DNA of 64,000 bases, taken from assembly GCA_002711845.1 (NCBI GenBank), contig PASF01000002.1, positions 534,224 through 598,223 of the forward strand. Reading direction: 5' to 3'. Shown piece after piece: positions 9,576-21,053 of the stretch. Made by a program: the position numbers and the translations under genes. Positions within the stretch are counted from its first letter, which is position 1. The number at the start of each line of letters is the position of its first letter. The stretch is from Gammaproteobacteria bacterium. GTDB lineage: Bacteria > Pseudomonadota > Gammaproteobacteria > Pseudomonadales > Pseudohongiellaceae. The notes beneath the pieces are model-generated. The model was not told the origin of the DNA and did no database searches. It worked only from the letters and a program-made list of their open reading frames with translations.

Positions 9576-10448
9576 ATGAAAAATTTTGTTGCAGGTGCAG
9601 TTTTATTTCTGATCGTTGTCGTGGGTGCCAATTCGGTATTCGTGGTCAAGGAAACCGAGCGTGCGGTCATGCTGCAATTCGGTAATATCGTGGAAACCGA
9701 TATCCCTCCGGGTTTGCACTTCAAGATTCCATACGTCAACTCGGTGCGCAAATTTGATGCTCGCATCCTGACGGTGGATGCTACACCGCAGCGTTACCTG
9801 ACGCTGGAACAGAAAGCCTTGCTGGTTGATTCCTATGCCATGTGGCGCATCACTGATGTTGAGCGATTCTATACCGCGACCTCAGGCGATGAGTCGCGCG
9901 CCAATGCGCTGTTGGCACAGCGGGTCAACGATGGTTTGCGCAACAAGTTTGGTGAGCGTGACCTGCAGGAAGTGGTATCCGGTCAGCGTGATGCGCTGAT
10001 GAACGAACTGACCACCGAGCTGAATACGTATGTGGCTGACGAATATGGCATTGAAGTCATTGATGTCCGGGTCAAGCGTATCGATCTGCCGGACGATGTG
10101 CGTTCCTCGGTTTATGAACGGATGACGTCCGAACGTCAGCGTGAAGCCCAGCAGCTGCGTTCGCGTGGTAACGAGCTGGCCATCGGGATCGAAGCGGACG
10201 CAGACCGACAGGAAGCAGTGCTGCTGGTGGAGGCGTATCGTGATTCAGAGCGTATCCGCGGTGACGGCGACGCCCGGGCAGCGTCGATCTACTCGGCGGC
10301 CTATACCCAGGATCCTGAATTTTATTCGTTTACCCGGAGTCTGAATTCGTACCGCGACACCTTCTCATCGAAAAGTGATGTGATGTTGCTGGACCCGGCC
10401 AGTGACTACTTCAAATATCTCCGTAGCGACGAAGCTCAGTCTCAGTAA
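9576..10448 (+). CDS. hflC: HflC subunit of the FtsH-regulating HflKC membrane complex
   Basis: HflC pairs with HflK in the inner membrane. From the ATG at 9576 the protein has 290 residues: an N-terminal membrane anchor (about 4-22), a band-7 domain starting FVVKETERAVMLQFG, a helical stalk with REAQQLRSRGNE, and a C-terminal helix with TQDPEFYSFTRSLNSY, which is typical of HflC. The reading frame continues upstream inside hflK, but the ATG one base after the hflK stop gives the family N-terminus. A terminator-like hairpin follows the stop. Confidence 0.95.
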   Translation: MKNFVAGAVLFLIVVVGANSVFVVKETERAVMLQFGNIVETDIPPGLHFKIPYVNSVRKFDARILTVDATPQRYLTLEQKALLVDSYAMWRITDVERFYTATSGDESRANALLAQRVNDGLRNKFGERDLQEVVSGQRDALMNELTTELNTYVADEYGIEVIDVRVKRIDLPDDVRSSVYERMTSERQREAQQLRSRGNELAIGIEADADRQEAVLLVEAYRDSERIRGDGDARAASIYSAAYTQDPEFYSFTRSLNSYRDTFSSKSDVMLLDPASDYFKYLRSDEAQSQ

Positions 10449-10455
10449 TGGATAC

Positions 10456-10480
10456 AGCCGGCGTCAAGCCGGCTTTGTTC
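10456..10480 (+). terminator. Intrinsic terminator after hflC
   Basis: A perfect 7-base stem (AGCCGGC / GCCGGCT) with a 5-base loop begins 8 bases after the hflC stop and is followed by TTGTTC. The T-tract is short and interrupted, but the place fits the end of the hfq-hflX-hflK-hflC transcription unit. Confidence 0.6.
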
Positions 10481-10565
10481 GACCACGGCGATACGCAGAA
10501 CCGCATTGATTCAGTGCCGGCTTGGCAATGAATTTCAGCACAAAAGATTAGGCAGGAAGGGATAC

Positions 10566-11759
10566 ATGACACGCGCTGACCGCTGGCTGCTGCCGGAAGG
10601 GGTTGAGGAGGTTTTGCCTCCCCAGGCTCACAGACTGGAAACCTTGCGCCGCGAGATACTGGATCTGTATCAGGGCTGGGGCTATCAATTGGTGATTACC
10701 CCGATGATCGAGTATCTCGATTCGCTGCTGGTGGGTTCTTCACACGATCTGGATCTGCACACCTTCAAAATTACTGATCAGTTAAGTGGCCGCATGATGG
10801 GCGTGCGCGCGGACATCACGCCGCAGGTCGCCCGCATTGATGCCCGCAATCTTCATCGTGCTGGCCCTGCACGTCTGTGTTATGCGGACAGTGTGCTGCA
10901 TACCCGGCCGCAAGGCCTGCTCAGCTCCCGAGTGCCCATCAAGATCGGTGCCGAACTGTTCGGGCATGGCGGGGTTGCCTGTGATATCGAACTTATCCTG
11001 CTGATGACCGAAACGCTGCGCCTGGCCGGCATTCGCCCCATACATGTGGTTTTGGGTCACGTCGGTATTTTCCGTGGACTGGTGGCTGCGGCGGGGATAA
11101 GCACCGAGGCGGAAACCGAGTTATTTGACCTGGTGCAGCGCAAGGCACATGCAGAAACTGACAGCTGGCTGGACGCCAACATAGGTGAACAGAGCATTCG
11201 TGAGCTGTTACGCGGCCTGTCGCAGCTCAGTGGTGGTGCTGAGGTCATGGCGCAGGCAAAGGCGATGCTGGCGTCGGCACCGGCTGGCGTACGGGATGCG
11301 TTGCTCGAACTGCAACAGATCAGCGACGCGCTGAGTCAGCGGATCGGGGATGTCAGTCTGGGATACGATTTGTCCGAGTTACGCGGTTATCAGTATCATA
11401 CCGGCACCGTGTTTGCCGCATACACGCCGGCGCATGGCCGGGCTGTCGCCAAGGGCGGGCGTTATGATGAGATTGGCAAGGTGTTCGGGCGCGCACGTCC
11501 GGCCTCCGGCTTTGATGCCGACCTGAAAATCCTGGCGCAACTGAGTGATCGTGATTACCCGTCGGCCCGGGTCGTACTGGCACCTGACCACCCTGATGCC
11601 GATCTGCAGGCATTGATTACGCAGTTGCGCAGGGATGGCGATATTGTCATTCAGCATCTGGGCGCCGAACCGGCCGACGACGAATTGATGCATGAGCTGC
11701 AGTGCAGCGCCTGCATCGTCGCCGATGAAAAACTTGGCTGGCGCGTAGACGAACGCTAG
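10566..11759 (+). CDS. hisZ: ATP phosphoribosyltransferase regulatory subunit HisZ
   Basis: HisZ resembles histidyl-tRNA synthetase but has no aminoacylation activity; it binds the short form of HisG and is needed for the first step of histidine synthesis. The 397-residue protein starts TRADRWLLPEGVEEVLPP, has the class II core with MMGVRADITPQVARI, and ends with a shortened C-terminal region without a normal anticodon-binding domain. The ATG at 10566 follows an AGGAAGGG ribosome site; the frame is open about 60 bases further upstream without a good site. Its place between hflC and purA matches Pseudomonas. It implies that a short hisG lies elsewhere in the genome. Confidence 0.92.
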   Translation: MTRADRWLLPEGVEEVLPPQAHRLETLRREILDLYQGWGYQLVITPMIEYLDSLLVGSSHDLDLHTFKITDQLSGRMMGVRADITPQVARIDARNLHRAGPARLCYADSVLHTRPQGLLSSRVPIKIGAELFGHGGVACDIELILLMTETLRLAGIRPIHVVLGHVGIFRGLVAAAGISTEAETELFDLVQRKAHAETDSWLDANIGEQSIRELLRGLSQLSGGAEVMAQAKAMLASAPAGVRDALLELQQISDALSQRIGDVSLGYDLSELRGYQYHTGTVFAAYTPAHGRAVAKGGRYDEIGKVFGRARPASGFDADLKILAQLSDRDYPSARVVLAPDHPDADLQALITQLRRDGDIVIQHLGAEPADDELMHELQCSACIVADEKLGWRVDER

Positions 11760-11813
11760 ATGCGGGCGCCCCGCCAGGAATTTCGACGGCATTTTTTAGA
11801 CACTTTTATGTAA

Positions 11814-13136
<1,323 letters not shown>

Positions 13137-13187
13137 TCAGAGGCTCAATAAAATCTGTAGGGCCGCAGCATAAGTCTGGAACATGAC

Positions 13188-14912
13188 ATGGATTTATTGG
13201 CCATCAACAGTTTTTTTCTGATCGGTGCCTTGCTGGTAGGATTCAGTGTGCTATTCAGCGCTGTTTCCTCCCGCCTGGGTGTGCCGATCCTGCTGATATT
13301 CCTGGGTGTTGGCATACTGGCCGGCGAGGAAGGTATCGGCGGCATCCTGTTCAACGACTACTCTCTTGCTTTTTTTGCCAGCAACCTCGCACTGGCCATC
13401 ATTCTGTTTGACGGTGGCATGCGGACCCGGGTTGCCAGCTTCAAGGTGGCGCTGTGGCCGGCCTTGTCACTGGCGACGTTTGGTGTCGTGATCACGGCCG
13501 GTCTGACCGGCGTGGTGGCTGCCTGGCTGTTCGGGCTCAGTCCGCTTCAGGGGCTGCTGATTGGCGCCATTGTGGGTTCCACTGATGCCGCGGCCGTGTT
13601 CTCCCTGCTGGGCGGCAGGCATATCAATGAACGGGTTCGTGCCACGCTGGAAATCGAGTCCGGCAGCAACGACCCGATGGCGATCTTCCTGACCGTGACG
13701 CTGATCGATATCCTGGCGACGGCGCAGGGAGGAGGCGACAATTCGGCACTGGGGTTCATTGTCAGCCTCGTGCAACAGTTTGGCGTCGGTGTGTTACTGG
13801 GTGGCGCGGGTGGCTGGCTGTTGTTGCAACTGATCAATCGCAGCACACTGGCCAATGGCCTGTATCCATTGCTGGCTGTCAGTGGCGGGCTGTTTCTGTT
13901 TGCTCTGACGGCCTATGCGGGGGGCAGTGGTTTCCTGGCAATCTATCTGTGTGGCGTGTTTCTGGGCAACAGACCGCTGCGCAGCCGCACCTCGATTCTC
14001 AGTGTGCTTGATGGTCTGGCCTGGCTCAGCCAGATCGGCATGTTCCTGGTACTGGGTTTGCTGCTGACGCCCAGCGAGTTGCTGCCGATTGCCGTACCCG
14101 GGCTGCTGCTGGCGTTATGGATGATCCTGATTGCCCGCCCGCTTGCGGTGTTCATCAGCCTGGCACCGTTCAGCCGCTTTCGGATGCGCGAGCGCTGGTA
14201 TCTGTCCTGGCTGGGCCTGCGCGGCGCTGTACCGATCATCCTGGCAGTATTCCCGGTGATGGCAGGGTTGCCCGATTCGCAGTTGTATTTCAATCTGGCA
14301 TTTTTTGTGGTGCTGGTGTCATTGCTGGTGCAGGGGACATCCATACCCTTGGCGACACGCCTGGCCAAGGTCCAGGTCCCGTCACAGCCCATGCCCATCT
14401 CCCGCGCGGGTCTGGAGATCCACCACACCAGTGAGTGGGAGCTGTTTGTCTACCGACTGGGCGCAGAAAAATGGTGCATCGGGCGCGAACTCAGGCGTCT
14501 GAAGATGCCTGACGGTACGCGTATCGCGGCGCTGTTCCGTGGCCGCGAGCTGCTGCACCCGACCGGCAGTACACGATTGCTGGCAGATGATATCCTGTGC
14601 ATTATTGCGCATGAGCACGACCTGCCAGCGCTGGGTAACCTGTTCAGCGTGGCGCCATCCACAGGCATGGATGACTGGTTCTTCGGTGACTTCATTCTTG
14701 ATGCTTCGGCCAGTATTGCGGATCTGGCACCGGTCTACGGCCTGCATCCTGACCCGTCGGTCAGCGCGCTCAGCATTGGCGAGTTCCTGAACCAGCGCAT
14801 GGGCGGCAAACCGGTCCTCGGCGACCAGCTGGAGTGGCAGGGATTTGTCTGGACAATTGCGGCCATTGAAGAGGGTCAGGTCAGACGCATCGGCCTGAAG
14901 CTGGCGCAGTAA
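13188..14912 (+). CDS. nhaP2: K+/H+ antiporter of the NhaP2/CvrA family
   Basis: This is a cation:proton antiporter (CPA1 family) of the inner membrane, expected to export potassium in exchange for protons. The 574-residue protein has about 12 membrane segments in the first 390 residues, including the conserved LFDGGMRT and [14 protein letters not shown] segments, whose Asp residues are the usual ion-binding ones. It then has a cytoplasmic RCK_C (TrkA_C)-like domain (about 400-480) and a CorC/HlyC-like C-terminal domain ending in the RRIGLKL segment. Length matches E. coli NhaP2 (about 578). It begins 51 bases after purA. Confidence 0.9.
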   Translation: MDLLAINSFFLIGALLVGFSVLFSAVSSRLGVPILLIFLGVGILAGEEGIGGILFNDYSLAFFASNLALAIILFDGGMRTRVASFKVALWPALSLATFGVVITAGLTGVVAAWLFGLSPLQGLLIGAIVGSTDAAAVFSLLGGRHINERVRATLEIESGSNDPMAIFLTVTLIDILATAQGGGDNSALGFIVSLVQQFGVGVLLGGAGGWLLLQLINRSTLANGLYPLLAVSGGLFLFALTAYAGGSGFLAIYLCGVFLGNRPLRSRTSILSVLDGLAWLSQIGMFLVLGLLLTPSELLPIAVPGLLLALWMILIARPLAVFISLAPFSRFRMRERWYLSWLGLRGAVPIILAVFPVMAGLPDSQLYFNLAFFVVLVSLLVQGTSIPLATRLAKVQVPSQPMPISRAGLEIHHTSEWELFVYRLGAEKWCIGRELRRLKMPDGTRIAALFRGRELLHPTGSTRLLADDILCIIAHEHDLPALGNLFSVAPSTGMDDWFFGDFILDASASIADLAPVYGLHPDPSVSALSIGEFLNQRMGGKPVLGDQLEWQGFVWTIAAIEEGQVRRIGLKLAQ

Positions 14913-14982
14913 CAGCCACCGCAGTTTCGTGTAAACTGATACAGGCTAATACCCAACAGGCCAACAACAACAGGAGAAAATA

Positions 14983-16017
14983 ATGCCTCTATCAAGACTA
15001 AATCGCCGGCTGTGCTCATGGGCCCTGGCAAGTGTGCTACTTGGCAGTGCCGGCCAGGCAATGGCGCAGGGTGAGCCACCCAGCGAGCCGCCGGCAGACT
15101 GGGGGCCGGTATCAGCGTCGATGGTGGAGATCGACTATCCCCATCCGGTTGATTACATGCCAGTCACTCATTTTGGCCAGGATGGTCTGAAAGCCTATAT
15201 GGATGTCGCGCCCACCGGCGCCGCGAATGGTCAAACGGTGATGCTGTTTCATGGCATGAACTTCGCGGGTATCGGTTTCGCCCCGACCATTGATGCCCTG
15301 TCAGCAGCCGGGTTTCGTGTCGTGGTTCCCGATCGCATCGGGTACGGGCGCTCATCGAAGCTGGACATTCCCTACAATCTGCACATTTTTGCATCCGATG
15401 CCAGAAAGTTGCTGGATCATCTGGGCATAGCGCAGACCGCGATTGTCGGCCACTCCATGGGCGGCATGCTGGCGGCACGGTTTGCCATGACCTATCCGGA
15501 TATCACCACGCACGTGGTCTTTGTGAACCAGATTGGCATGAGTGACCAGCGCCAGGGCCGTCCCTGGCGGGATATCGAGGAAGCCGCACAGAGCGTGCGC
15601 GAGAACACCAGCTACCGATCCATCCTGGCCAATCACATGCGTTACTACAATACCGAAATCAAGCCAGAGTACCTGGAGTTTGTCCGCTACCAGTATGGCC
15701 AGACGCTGATCTCGGACTGGCCATTGCTGGCGCGGATCAGAGCCTGGCAACAAGCGATCCTGTACTTTGACCCCGTTGTCTACGACTGGCAGCATATTGA
15801 TACCAAGGCACTGGTGCTGGGCGGCGCGGATGACAGGTTGACCAATGACTTCGCCGGTCAGGCACGCATGGTGGCGGAAACCCTGCAAAACGCCGAATTG
15901 AATCTGTATCCCGGCATCGGTCACAATCCACATTTCGAATATCCAGAGCAATATCATGCGGACCTGATTGCGTTCCTGCGTTCTGATCCTGACGAGCCCG
16001 CCAGCACTGACTGGTGA
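14983..16017 (+). CDS. Secreted alpha/beta hydrolase
   Basis: This is a 344-residue serine hydrolase with a signal peptide (hydrophobic region about 11-28, cleavage near AMA-QG), so it acts in the periplasm or outside. The alpha/beta hydrolase fold is shown by the oxyanion segment HGMNFAG at 90-96, the nucleophile elbow GHSMGGM with Ser158, a likely acid Asp in GGADDRLTND, and a likely His in GIGHNPHFEYPEQ. An AGGAGAAAATA ribosome site precedes the ATG. The substrate cannot be read from the sequence; relatives include esterases, lactonases and haloperoxidase-like enzymes. An 8-base inverted repeat (16033-16040 and 16053-16060) after the stop has no T-tract. Confidence 0.85.
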   Translation: MPLSRLNRRLCSWALASVLLGSAGQAMAQGEPPSEPPADWGPVSASMVEIDYPHPVDYMPVTHFGQDGLKAYMDVAPTGAANGQTVMLFHGMNFAGIGFAPTIDALSAAGFRVVVPDRIGYGRSSKLDIPYNLHIFASDARKLLDHLGIAQTAIVGHSMGGMLAARFAMTYPDITTHVVFVNQIGMSDQRQGRPWRDIEEAAQSVRENTSYRSILANHMRYYNTEIKPEYLEFVRYQYGQTLISDWPLLARIRAWQQAILYFDPVVYDWQHIDTKALVLGGADDRLTNDFAGQARMVAETLQNAELNLYPGIGHNPHFEYPEQYHADLIAFLRSDPDEPASTDW

Positions 16018-16050
16018 GGCGTGCCAGGGCTGGCAATGCCCATTTATGAG

Positions 16051-16099
16051 TTGGCATTGCGGTTGGCATAAGCGTTATAATAATTCGAACGATTGTTCG
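16051..16099 (+). promoter_or_regulatory. maeB promoter with dyad operator at the start site
   Basis: A perfect -10 box TATAAT (16076-16081) has a -35-like TTGGCA (16051-16056) upstream; the 19-base spacing is longer than ideal. The dyad CGAAC-GATT-GTTCG (16086-16099) covers the place where transcription would start, which is a normal place for a repressor to bind. No regulator gene is adjacent. The boxes are seen; the role is inferred. Confidence 0.5.
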
Positions 16100-16104
16100 G
16101 TCGC

Positions 16105-16130
16105 ATTATCGCCCTCTCGAGGGCGATAAT
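16105..16130 (+). promoter_or_regulatory. Hairpin in the maeB leader, possible attenuator
   Basis: A perfect 12-base-pair inverted repeat (ATTATCGCCCTC and its complement, two unpaired bases between) ends in TTTT. It lies 6 bases after the dyad and 50 bases before the maeB start, so it would form in the leader RNA. It could be an intrinsic terminator or attenuator, or a second protein-binding dyad. Confidence 0.5.
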
Positions 16131-16179
16131 TTTGTGCGCACGCCCATGTTTACCACGCCACAGAACAGGAATGACCTCA

Positions 16180-18465
16180 ATGTCAGAAGACTCTTTCAAG
16201 GATAGCGCGCTTCGTTACCACATGGAGCCCACACCCGGCAAACTCGCCATACGGCCCACGAAACCCCTCGCCAATAACCGTGACCTGTCCCGGGCCTATT
16301 CTCCGGGCGTGGCGTTCGCCTGTGAGGCGATCGCGGGAAATGCCAGCGAAGCGGCCAATCTGACGGCGCGGGGCAATCTGGTGGCGGTCATAACCAACGG
16401 TACGGCGGTACTGGGACTGGGCAATATTGGTCCGCTGGCCGCCAAGCCGGTGATGGAAGGCAAGGCCGTGCTGTTCAAGAAGTTTGCGGATATTGATGTC
16501 TTTGACATCGAAATCAACGAAACCGATGTCGACAAGCTGGTTGATATCATTGCCTCTCTGGAGCCGACTTTCGGGGGTATCAACCTGGAGGATATCAAGG
16601 CGCCAGAGTGCTTTCTGGTCGAAAGACGCCTTCGCGACATCATGAACATTCCGGTGTTCCATGACGACCAGCATGGTACCGCGATCGTGGCGGCGGCGGC
16701 GGTCTACAACGCACTGCGCATCGTCAACAAGAAATTTGAAGATATCAAGCTGGTCGCGTCCGGCGCGGGCGCCGCAAGTATTGCCTGCGTCGAACTGCTG
16801 ATCAGTATGGGCGTCAAAAAAGAAAACGTCCGCATGCTGGACCGCAATGGCGTCATTTACCAGGGCCGACAGCAGGGCATGAACCCCTGGAAGGAACAGT
16901 TTGCAGTCGACACGCCCGACCGCACCATTGAGGACGCGATCGTGGATGCCGATCTGTTCCTTGGGCTGTCCGGGCCCGGTGTCCTCAATGGTGCCATGAT
17001 CAAGACCATGGCACGGGATCCACTGATCCTGGCAATGTCAAATCCGATCCCGGAAATCATGCCGGAGGAAGCACGGGCGGCCCGGCCTGATGCCATTCTG
17101 GCGACGGGCCGCTCGGATTACCCCAACCAGGTCAACAACGTTCTGTGTTTTCCGTTCATTTTTCGGGGTGCGCTGGATTGTGGTGCGACGCATATCAATG
17201 ATGAGATGAAGCGCGCCTGCGTGCGTGCCATTGCCGACCTGGCGACCCGGGAAATATCCGAAACTGTTGCCAAAGCCTATATTGATGAGGATCTCAAATT
17301 CGGCCGAGAATACCTGATTCCCAAGCCGTTTGATCCGCGGCTGATCGAAGAGGTGCCGCTGGCGGTAGTCAAGGCAGCGATGGCCAGTGGCGCAGCAACG
17401 CGCCAGATTGATGATCTGGATGCCTACCGCAACAAGCTCAGCGCTTACGTCAACAGCAGCCGTCTGTTCATGCAGCCGTCAATTGACCTGGCCGCCAAAC
17501 ACCCGGCCCGTATCGTGTACGCCGAAGGCGAGAACGAGGATGTATTGTTGGCAATGCAGGCCGTGGTAGATGAGGGTGTTGCCAAACCCATCCTGATTGG
17601 CCGACCGCAGATCATTGATGCCAAGATCGAAAAAATGGGCCTGCGGCTGGTGCCAGGTACGGATTTCGACGTCTTTAATTCGGAAGAGGCCGACGTCCAC
17701 CAAAAATACTGGCAGTTCTATCACCATCATGTCGGGCGTTCCGGTGTGTCAGTGGAAGCTGCCAAAACGACTGTGCACAGCAACACGACGGTGTTGGCGG
17801 CGCTGATGGTCGCGATGGGTGAGGCCGATGGTATGGTGTGCGGCAAAGTTGGCCGCTTCGATACGCATCTGAAGGACATACGACCCATCATCCGTTCGAC
17901 CAAGTCGGGAGGCAGACTGTCATCTGTCTGCGTCCTGTTGATGGATGATGGACCACTGTTCCTGACGGACCCTTTTGTGAACGTCAATCCCAATGAGGAT
18001 GAAATCGTTGATATCGCCAAGGATGCGATACACTTCGTGCAACAGTCATTCGACATCGAGCCGGTGGTGGCCTTCCTGTCGCATTCAAATTTCGGCACCT
18101 ACGAGGATGAATCGGCACTGAAGATGAAAACCGCGGCACATCGTCTGCGCAATCAAATGCCTGATGTCCAGATCGACGGAGAGATGCATGCGCTGACGGC
18201 ACTCAATCCCGAGCTTCGCGCCACGGTGTTTGAGGGATCCACTATCAAAGGGCGCGCCAACGTGCTGGTCATGCCGAACATGGATACAGCCAGTATTGCG
18301 CTGGGGTTATTGCGTTCGTTTACCAATGGCCGCCTGATTGGCCCGTTCCTGTGCGGTCTGGAGAAACCGGCGCATATTCTGATTCCTTCGGTATCAGGTC
18401 GCGGTATCCTCAACCTCACGGCGCTGGCGTCAGCAGGTATTTATCAGCATAAACAAAATCTTTAA
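16180..18465 (+). CDS. maeB: NADP-dependent malic enzyme MaeB with phosphotransacetylase-like C-terminus
   Basis: MaeB oxidises malate to pyruvate and CO2, giving NADPH. The 761-residue protein has an N-terminal malic enzyme part (about 1-430) with [42 protein letters not shown] and a Rossmann motif in [11 protein letters not shown], and a C-terminal PTA_PTB-like domain (about 435-761). In MaeB that domain is regulatory and binds acetyl-CoA rather than making acetyl phosphate. The ATG at 16180 has ACAGGA before it. The frame stays open to 16093, but this start matches the family. Its product pyruvate and the acetyl-CoA sensing fit the fatty-acid oxidation genes downstream. Confidence 0.94.
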   Translation: MSEDSFKDSALRYHMEPTPGKLAIRPTKPLANNRDLSRAYSPGVAFACEAIAGNASEAANLTARGNLVAVITNGTAVLGLGNIGPLAAKPVMEGKAVLFKKFADIDVFDIEINETDVDKLVDIIASLEPTFGGINLEDIKAPECFLVERRLRDIMNIPVFHDDQHGTAIVAAAAVYNALRIVNKKFEDIKLVASGAGAASIACVELLISMGVKKENVRMLDRNGVIYQGRQQGMNPWKEQFAVDTPDRTIEDAIVDADLFLGLSGPGVLNGAMIKTMARDPLILAMSNPIPEIMPEEARAARPDAILATGRSDYPNQVNNVLCFPFIFRGALDCGATHINDEMKRACVRAIADLATREISETVAKAYIDEDLKFGREYLIPKPFDPRLIEEVPLAVVKAAMASGAATRQIDDLDAYRNKLSAYVNSSRLFMQPSIDLAAKHPARIVYAEGENEDVLLAMQAVVDEGVAKPILIGRPQIIDAKIEKMGLRLVPGTDFDVFNSEEADVHQKYWQFYHHHVGRSGVSVEAAKTTVHSNTTVLAALMVAMGEADGMVCGKVGRFDTHLKDIRPIIRSTKSGGRLSSVCVLLMDDGPLFLTDPFVNVNPNEDEIVDIAKDAIHFVQQSFDIEPVVAFLSHSNFGTYEDESALKMKTAAHRLRNQMPDVQIDGEMHALTALNPELRATVFEGSTIKGRANVLVMPNMDTASIALGLLRSFTNGRLIGPFLCGLEKPAHILIPSVSGRGILNLTALASAGIYQHKQNL

Positions 18466-18491
18466 ACGTTTCCGGTTTCAGGAGTTACCAG

Positions 18492-19733
18492 ATGTTGCCA
18501 GGCAAGCCAACGCGGCTTTCAATCGTTGGTATTGCCGCCCTGGCAATCTTGCCGGCTGTGGTGAGCGCCGACAGCCCCTGGCGTGATCCGCACCCGCAAC
18601 GCCTGGACGGCTTTGTCCAGGGTCGCGAGTTCCTGTACAACAGTGCCAGTTTTATCAATCGCTTCAGCTACCGGCAATTGTCCGACTTTCCTGCCCCGGG
18701 GGAAGACGGTTTGTCTGGTAGCGGAGGCAGCATCAGCGGCGATGAGCTCTATCTGGAAACCAATCTGCAGAAAACCCTCTACTTCGATGATGATCGCTAT
18801 GGCATCGTGGCGCGAGTGCAGCGTCGTGAAGACTTTGACGGGCGCTTTGACCGGCAACTGCTGGGTGTCGTCAGGCGGTTCGGTGAAGACTGGCAGGCGG
18901 CTTTTGCGGCGGACGTTTCCGGTGACAAGGGCGACATCGATTTTCAGTACGAAGTGACCTGGCACCCAGACGATAACCGCAAACTGCGGCTGGCCCTGGT
19001 GCAGGTTGACCGCCTCTACAACAATAAAGGCAACAGCAACAACAAATACCAGCGCACGCCGGTCACGCTCTTCGCCCACTACCAGCAGCAGTTAAGCACA
19101 GGTCTGGGGCTGGATCTTGCCGTCAATTACTCACCACACGCGCAGTATGAAGACCGTGACAGTAACCTGTACATTCGCGGCGATCAGCTTCGTGTCGCCG
19201 GCGCTGTGCACATTGATGTGGCCACCGGGTGGCAGGCCGGGTTGTCGTTCAAAACGGAAAGTACCAGGCGTGAGTTCCGCGCGTTGACGCCGGGCAATAG
19301 CGATCCGCGTGACAGCTTTGATCGGGAAATGCGCAGTGTGACGTTGTCAGTGAGATCGGAGGCGGCCACACAAATGCATGGCGGTATTCACTATCTCACG
19401 CTGGACGAGCAAGGCTGGTTTGGCAGTAACCTGGCCACATCGGGATTTCACAAGCGTGAGGACGTGTTGCTGTTTGCAGGTATGACACTGGCACGCCGCG
19501 CATCAAGCTGGTGGCAGCCGACACTGACCATCGGTGCTATCGATGTCGACCGGCAGTTGACCCAGCGGCCGGCAGACAATCGCCGGGACGATGACTGGCA
19601 AGCGCGGCTGACCCTGCCCTGGCGCTATGTCGTGCACCAGCAAAGTGGTGCCATCCTGACCCTGAACCCGACGTTGAATCTTGATTCTCTGAAATTTGGC
19701 GGTGGCAATATTCAGTTGCACTGGCCGTTCTAG
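18492..19733 (+). CDS. Putative outer-membrane beta-barrel protein of unknown function
   Basis: I do not recognise a specific family. The 413-residue protein has a signal peptide (hydrophobic part about 8-25, ending VVSA-DS), then alternating hydrophobic and polar stretches rich in Tyr, Trp, Arg and Asp, and ends in Trp-Pro-Phe. A terminal Phe after an amphipathic strand is the usual outer-membrane barrel signal. It starts 26 bases after maeB behind a CAGGAG ribosome site, so it is probably cotranscribed with maeB. It could be a substrate porin or a structural barrel. It is convergent with fadI. Confidence 0.65.
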   Translation: MLPGKPTRLSIVGIAALAILPAVVSADSPWRDPHPQRLDGFVQGREFLYNSASFINRFSYRQLSDFPAPGEDGLSGSGGSISGDELYLETNLQKTLYFDDDRYGIVARVQRREDFDGRFDRQLLGVVRRFGEDWQAAFAADVSGDKGDIDFQYEVTWHPDDNRKLRLALVQVDRLYNNKGNSNNKYQRTPVTLFAHYQQQLSTGLGLDLAVNYSPHAQYEDRDSNLYIRGDQLRVAGAVHIDVATGWQAGLSFKTESTRREFRALTPGNSDPRDSFDREMRSVTLSVRSEAATQMHGGIHYLTLDEQGWFGSNLATSGFHKREDVLLFAGMTLARRASSWWQPTLTIGAIDVDRQLTQRPADNRRDDDWQARLTLPWRYVVHQQSGAILTLNPTLNLDSLKFGGGNIQLHWPF

Positions 19734-19757
19734 CGCGTCGGCGGGCGACCGCCAGCA

Positions 19758-21053
19758 TCAGTCGCGCTCCACGATGGCGGCTACCCCCATGCCACCGGCG
19801 GTGCAAATCGATATCAGCCCGCGGCCGCTGCCTTTTTCGTCCAGAATCGCTGCCAGTGACCCCAGAATGCGTGCGCCGGTTGCGGCGAAAGGGTGACCGA
19901 ACGCCAGCGACCCGCCCTTGATATTGATTTTGCTGCGATCAATGGCCCCCAATGGCTGTGACAATCCAAGCTTGTCACGGCAGAATCCCTCATCTTCCCA
20001 GGCCTTGAGTGTGCACAGCGCCTGCGCCGCGAATGCCTCGTGAATCTCGTAGCAGTCAAAGTCCTGCAAAGTCAGTTTGTGCTGTTGCAGCAGTTCGCTT
20101 ACGGCGACCGTGGGCGCCATCAGCAGGCCCTCGCCGTGCACGAAATCAATGGCGCTGCTGCGCCCACCACTCAGGTATGCCTGAATGGGCAGATCATTGG
20201 CACGTGCGTATTCTTCACTGCACAGCAAGACGGCTGCCGCACCATCAGTCAAAGGTGAGCTGTTGCCAGCACTGAGCGTGCCATTTTCACGGTCAAAAGC
20301 CGGTTTTAGCGTGGCCAGTTTCTCGAGACTGCTGTCGGCACGAATGTTGTTGTCACGGCTGACGCCCTGATACGGTGATACCAGGTCTTCGAAAAAACCG
20401 GCTTCATAGGCCGCGGCGGCGTTGAGATGACTTTCTAGCGTCAACTGATCCTGATCCCTGCGGGAGATGCCCCACTCCTGCGCCATCAGTTCACAATGCT
20501 GGCCCATCGACAGGCCGGTGCGCGGCTCTGCATTGCGTGGTGGTTGAGGTGCCAGCTCACCCAGTCTGAGGCCTTTCAGCGCCGCCAGGCGAGCCTTTAA
20601 CGACCGGGCCTGCTGCATTTTTATCAGGCGTCGCGCGAATTTGCGTTTGAACACAATGGGAACGTCACTGGTGGTATCCGTGCCGGCCGCGATGGCGCAG
20701 TCTATCTGACCAGTGGCAATCTTGGCAGCGACCATCAATGCCGCCTGCAACGATGTGCCGCACGCCATCTGCAGCGTGATGCCGGGTGTTGCCGGGGACA
20801 GGTCAGTGCTCAACACGGCTTCCCGTGTCAGATTCCAGTCCTTGCTATGCGTGGTGACGGCGCCGGCCAGCACTTCATCAATCTTCTTGCCTGCCAGATC
20901 AAATTTGCTGCTTAACTGCTGCAAGGTGTCTGCCAGCAGGTCAAGATTGCTCAGTTCCGCATACACGGTGTTGGAGCGGCAGAACGGTACACGAATGCCG
21001 CCGGCGATGACAACCCGGCGCAGCGCCGGTGTGTTTTGAGGTGCATTATCCAC
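19758..21053 (-). CDS. fadI: Acetyl-CoA acyltransferase (3-ketoacyl-CoA thiolase) FadI
   Basis: FadI cleaves 3-ketoacyl-CoA to acetyl-CoA and a shortened acyl-CoA, the last step of beta-oxidation. The 431-residue protein has the thiolase nucleophile Cys98 in QMACGTSLQA, the His of CYEIHEAFAAQ, the GHPFAATGAR segment and the second Cys in CTAGGMG. The spacing, the C-terminal half and the partner gene match the FadI type rather than FadA. The start is GTG, which overlaps the fadJ stop by eight bases (GTGGATAA), so translation is coupled and the two subunits should form one complex. Confidence 0.9.
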   Translation of the reverse strand: MDNAPQNTPALRRVVIAGGIRVPFCRSNTVYAELSNLDLLADTLQQLSSKFDLAGKKIDEVLAGAVTTHSKDWNLTREAVLSTDLSPATPGITLQMACGTSLQAALMVAAKIATGQIDCAIAAGTDTTSDVPIVFKRKFARRLIKMQQARSLKARLAALKGLRLGELAPQPPRNAEPRTGLSMGQHCELMAQEWGISRRDQDQLTLESHLNAAAAYEAGFFEDLVSPYQGVSRDNNIRADSSLEKLATLKPAFDRENGTLSAGNSSPLTDGAAAVLLCSEEYARANDLPIQAYLSGGRSSAIDFVHGEGLLMAPTVAVSELLQQHKLTLQDFDCYEIHEAFAAQALCTLKAWEDEGFCRDKLGLSQPLGAIDRSKINIKGGSLAFGHPFAATGARILGSLAAILDEKGSGRGLISICTAGGMGVAAIVERD

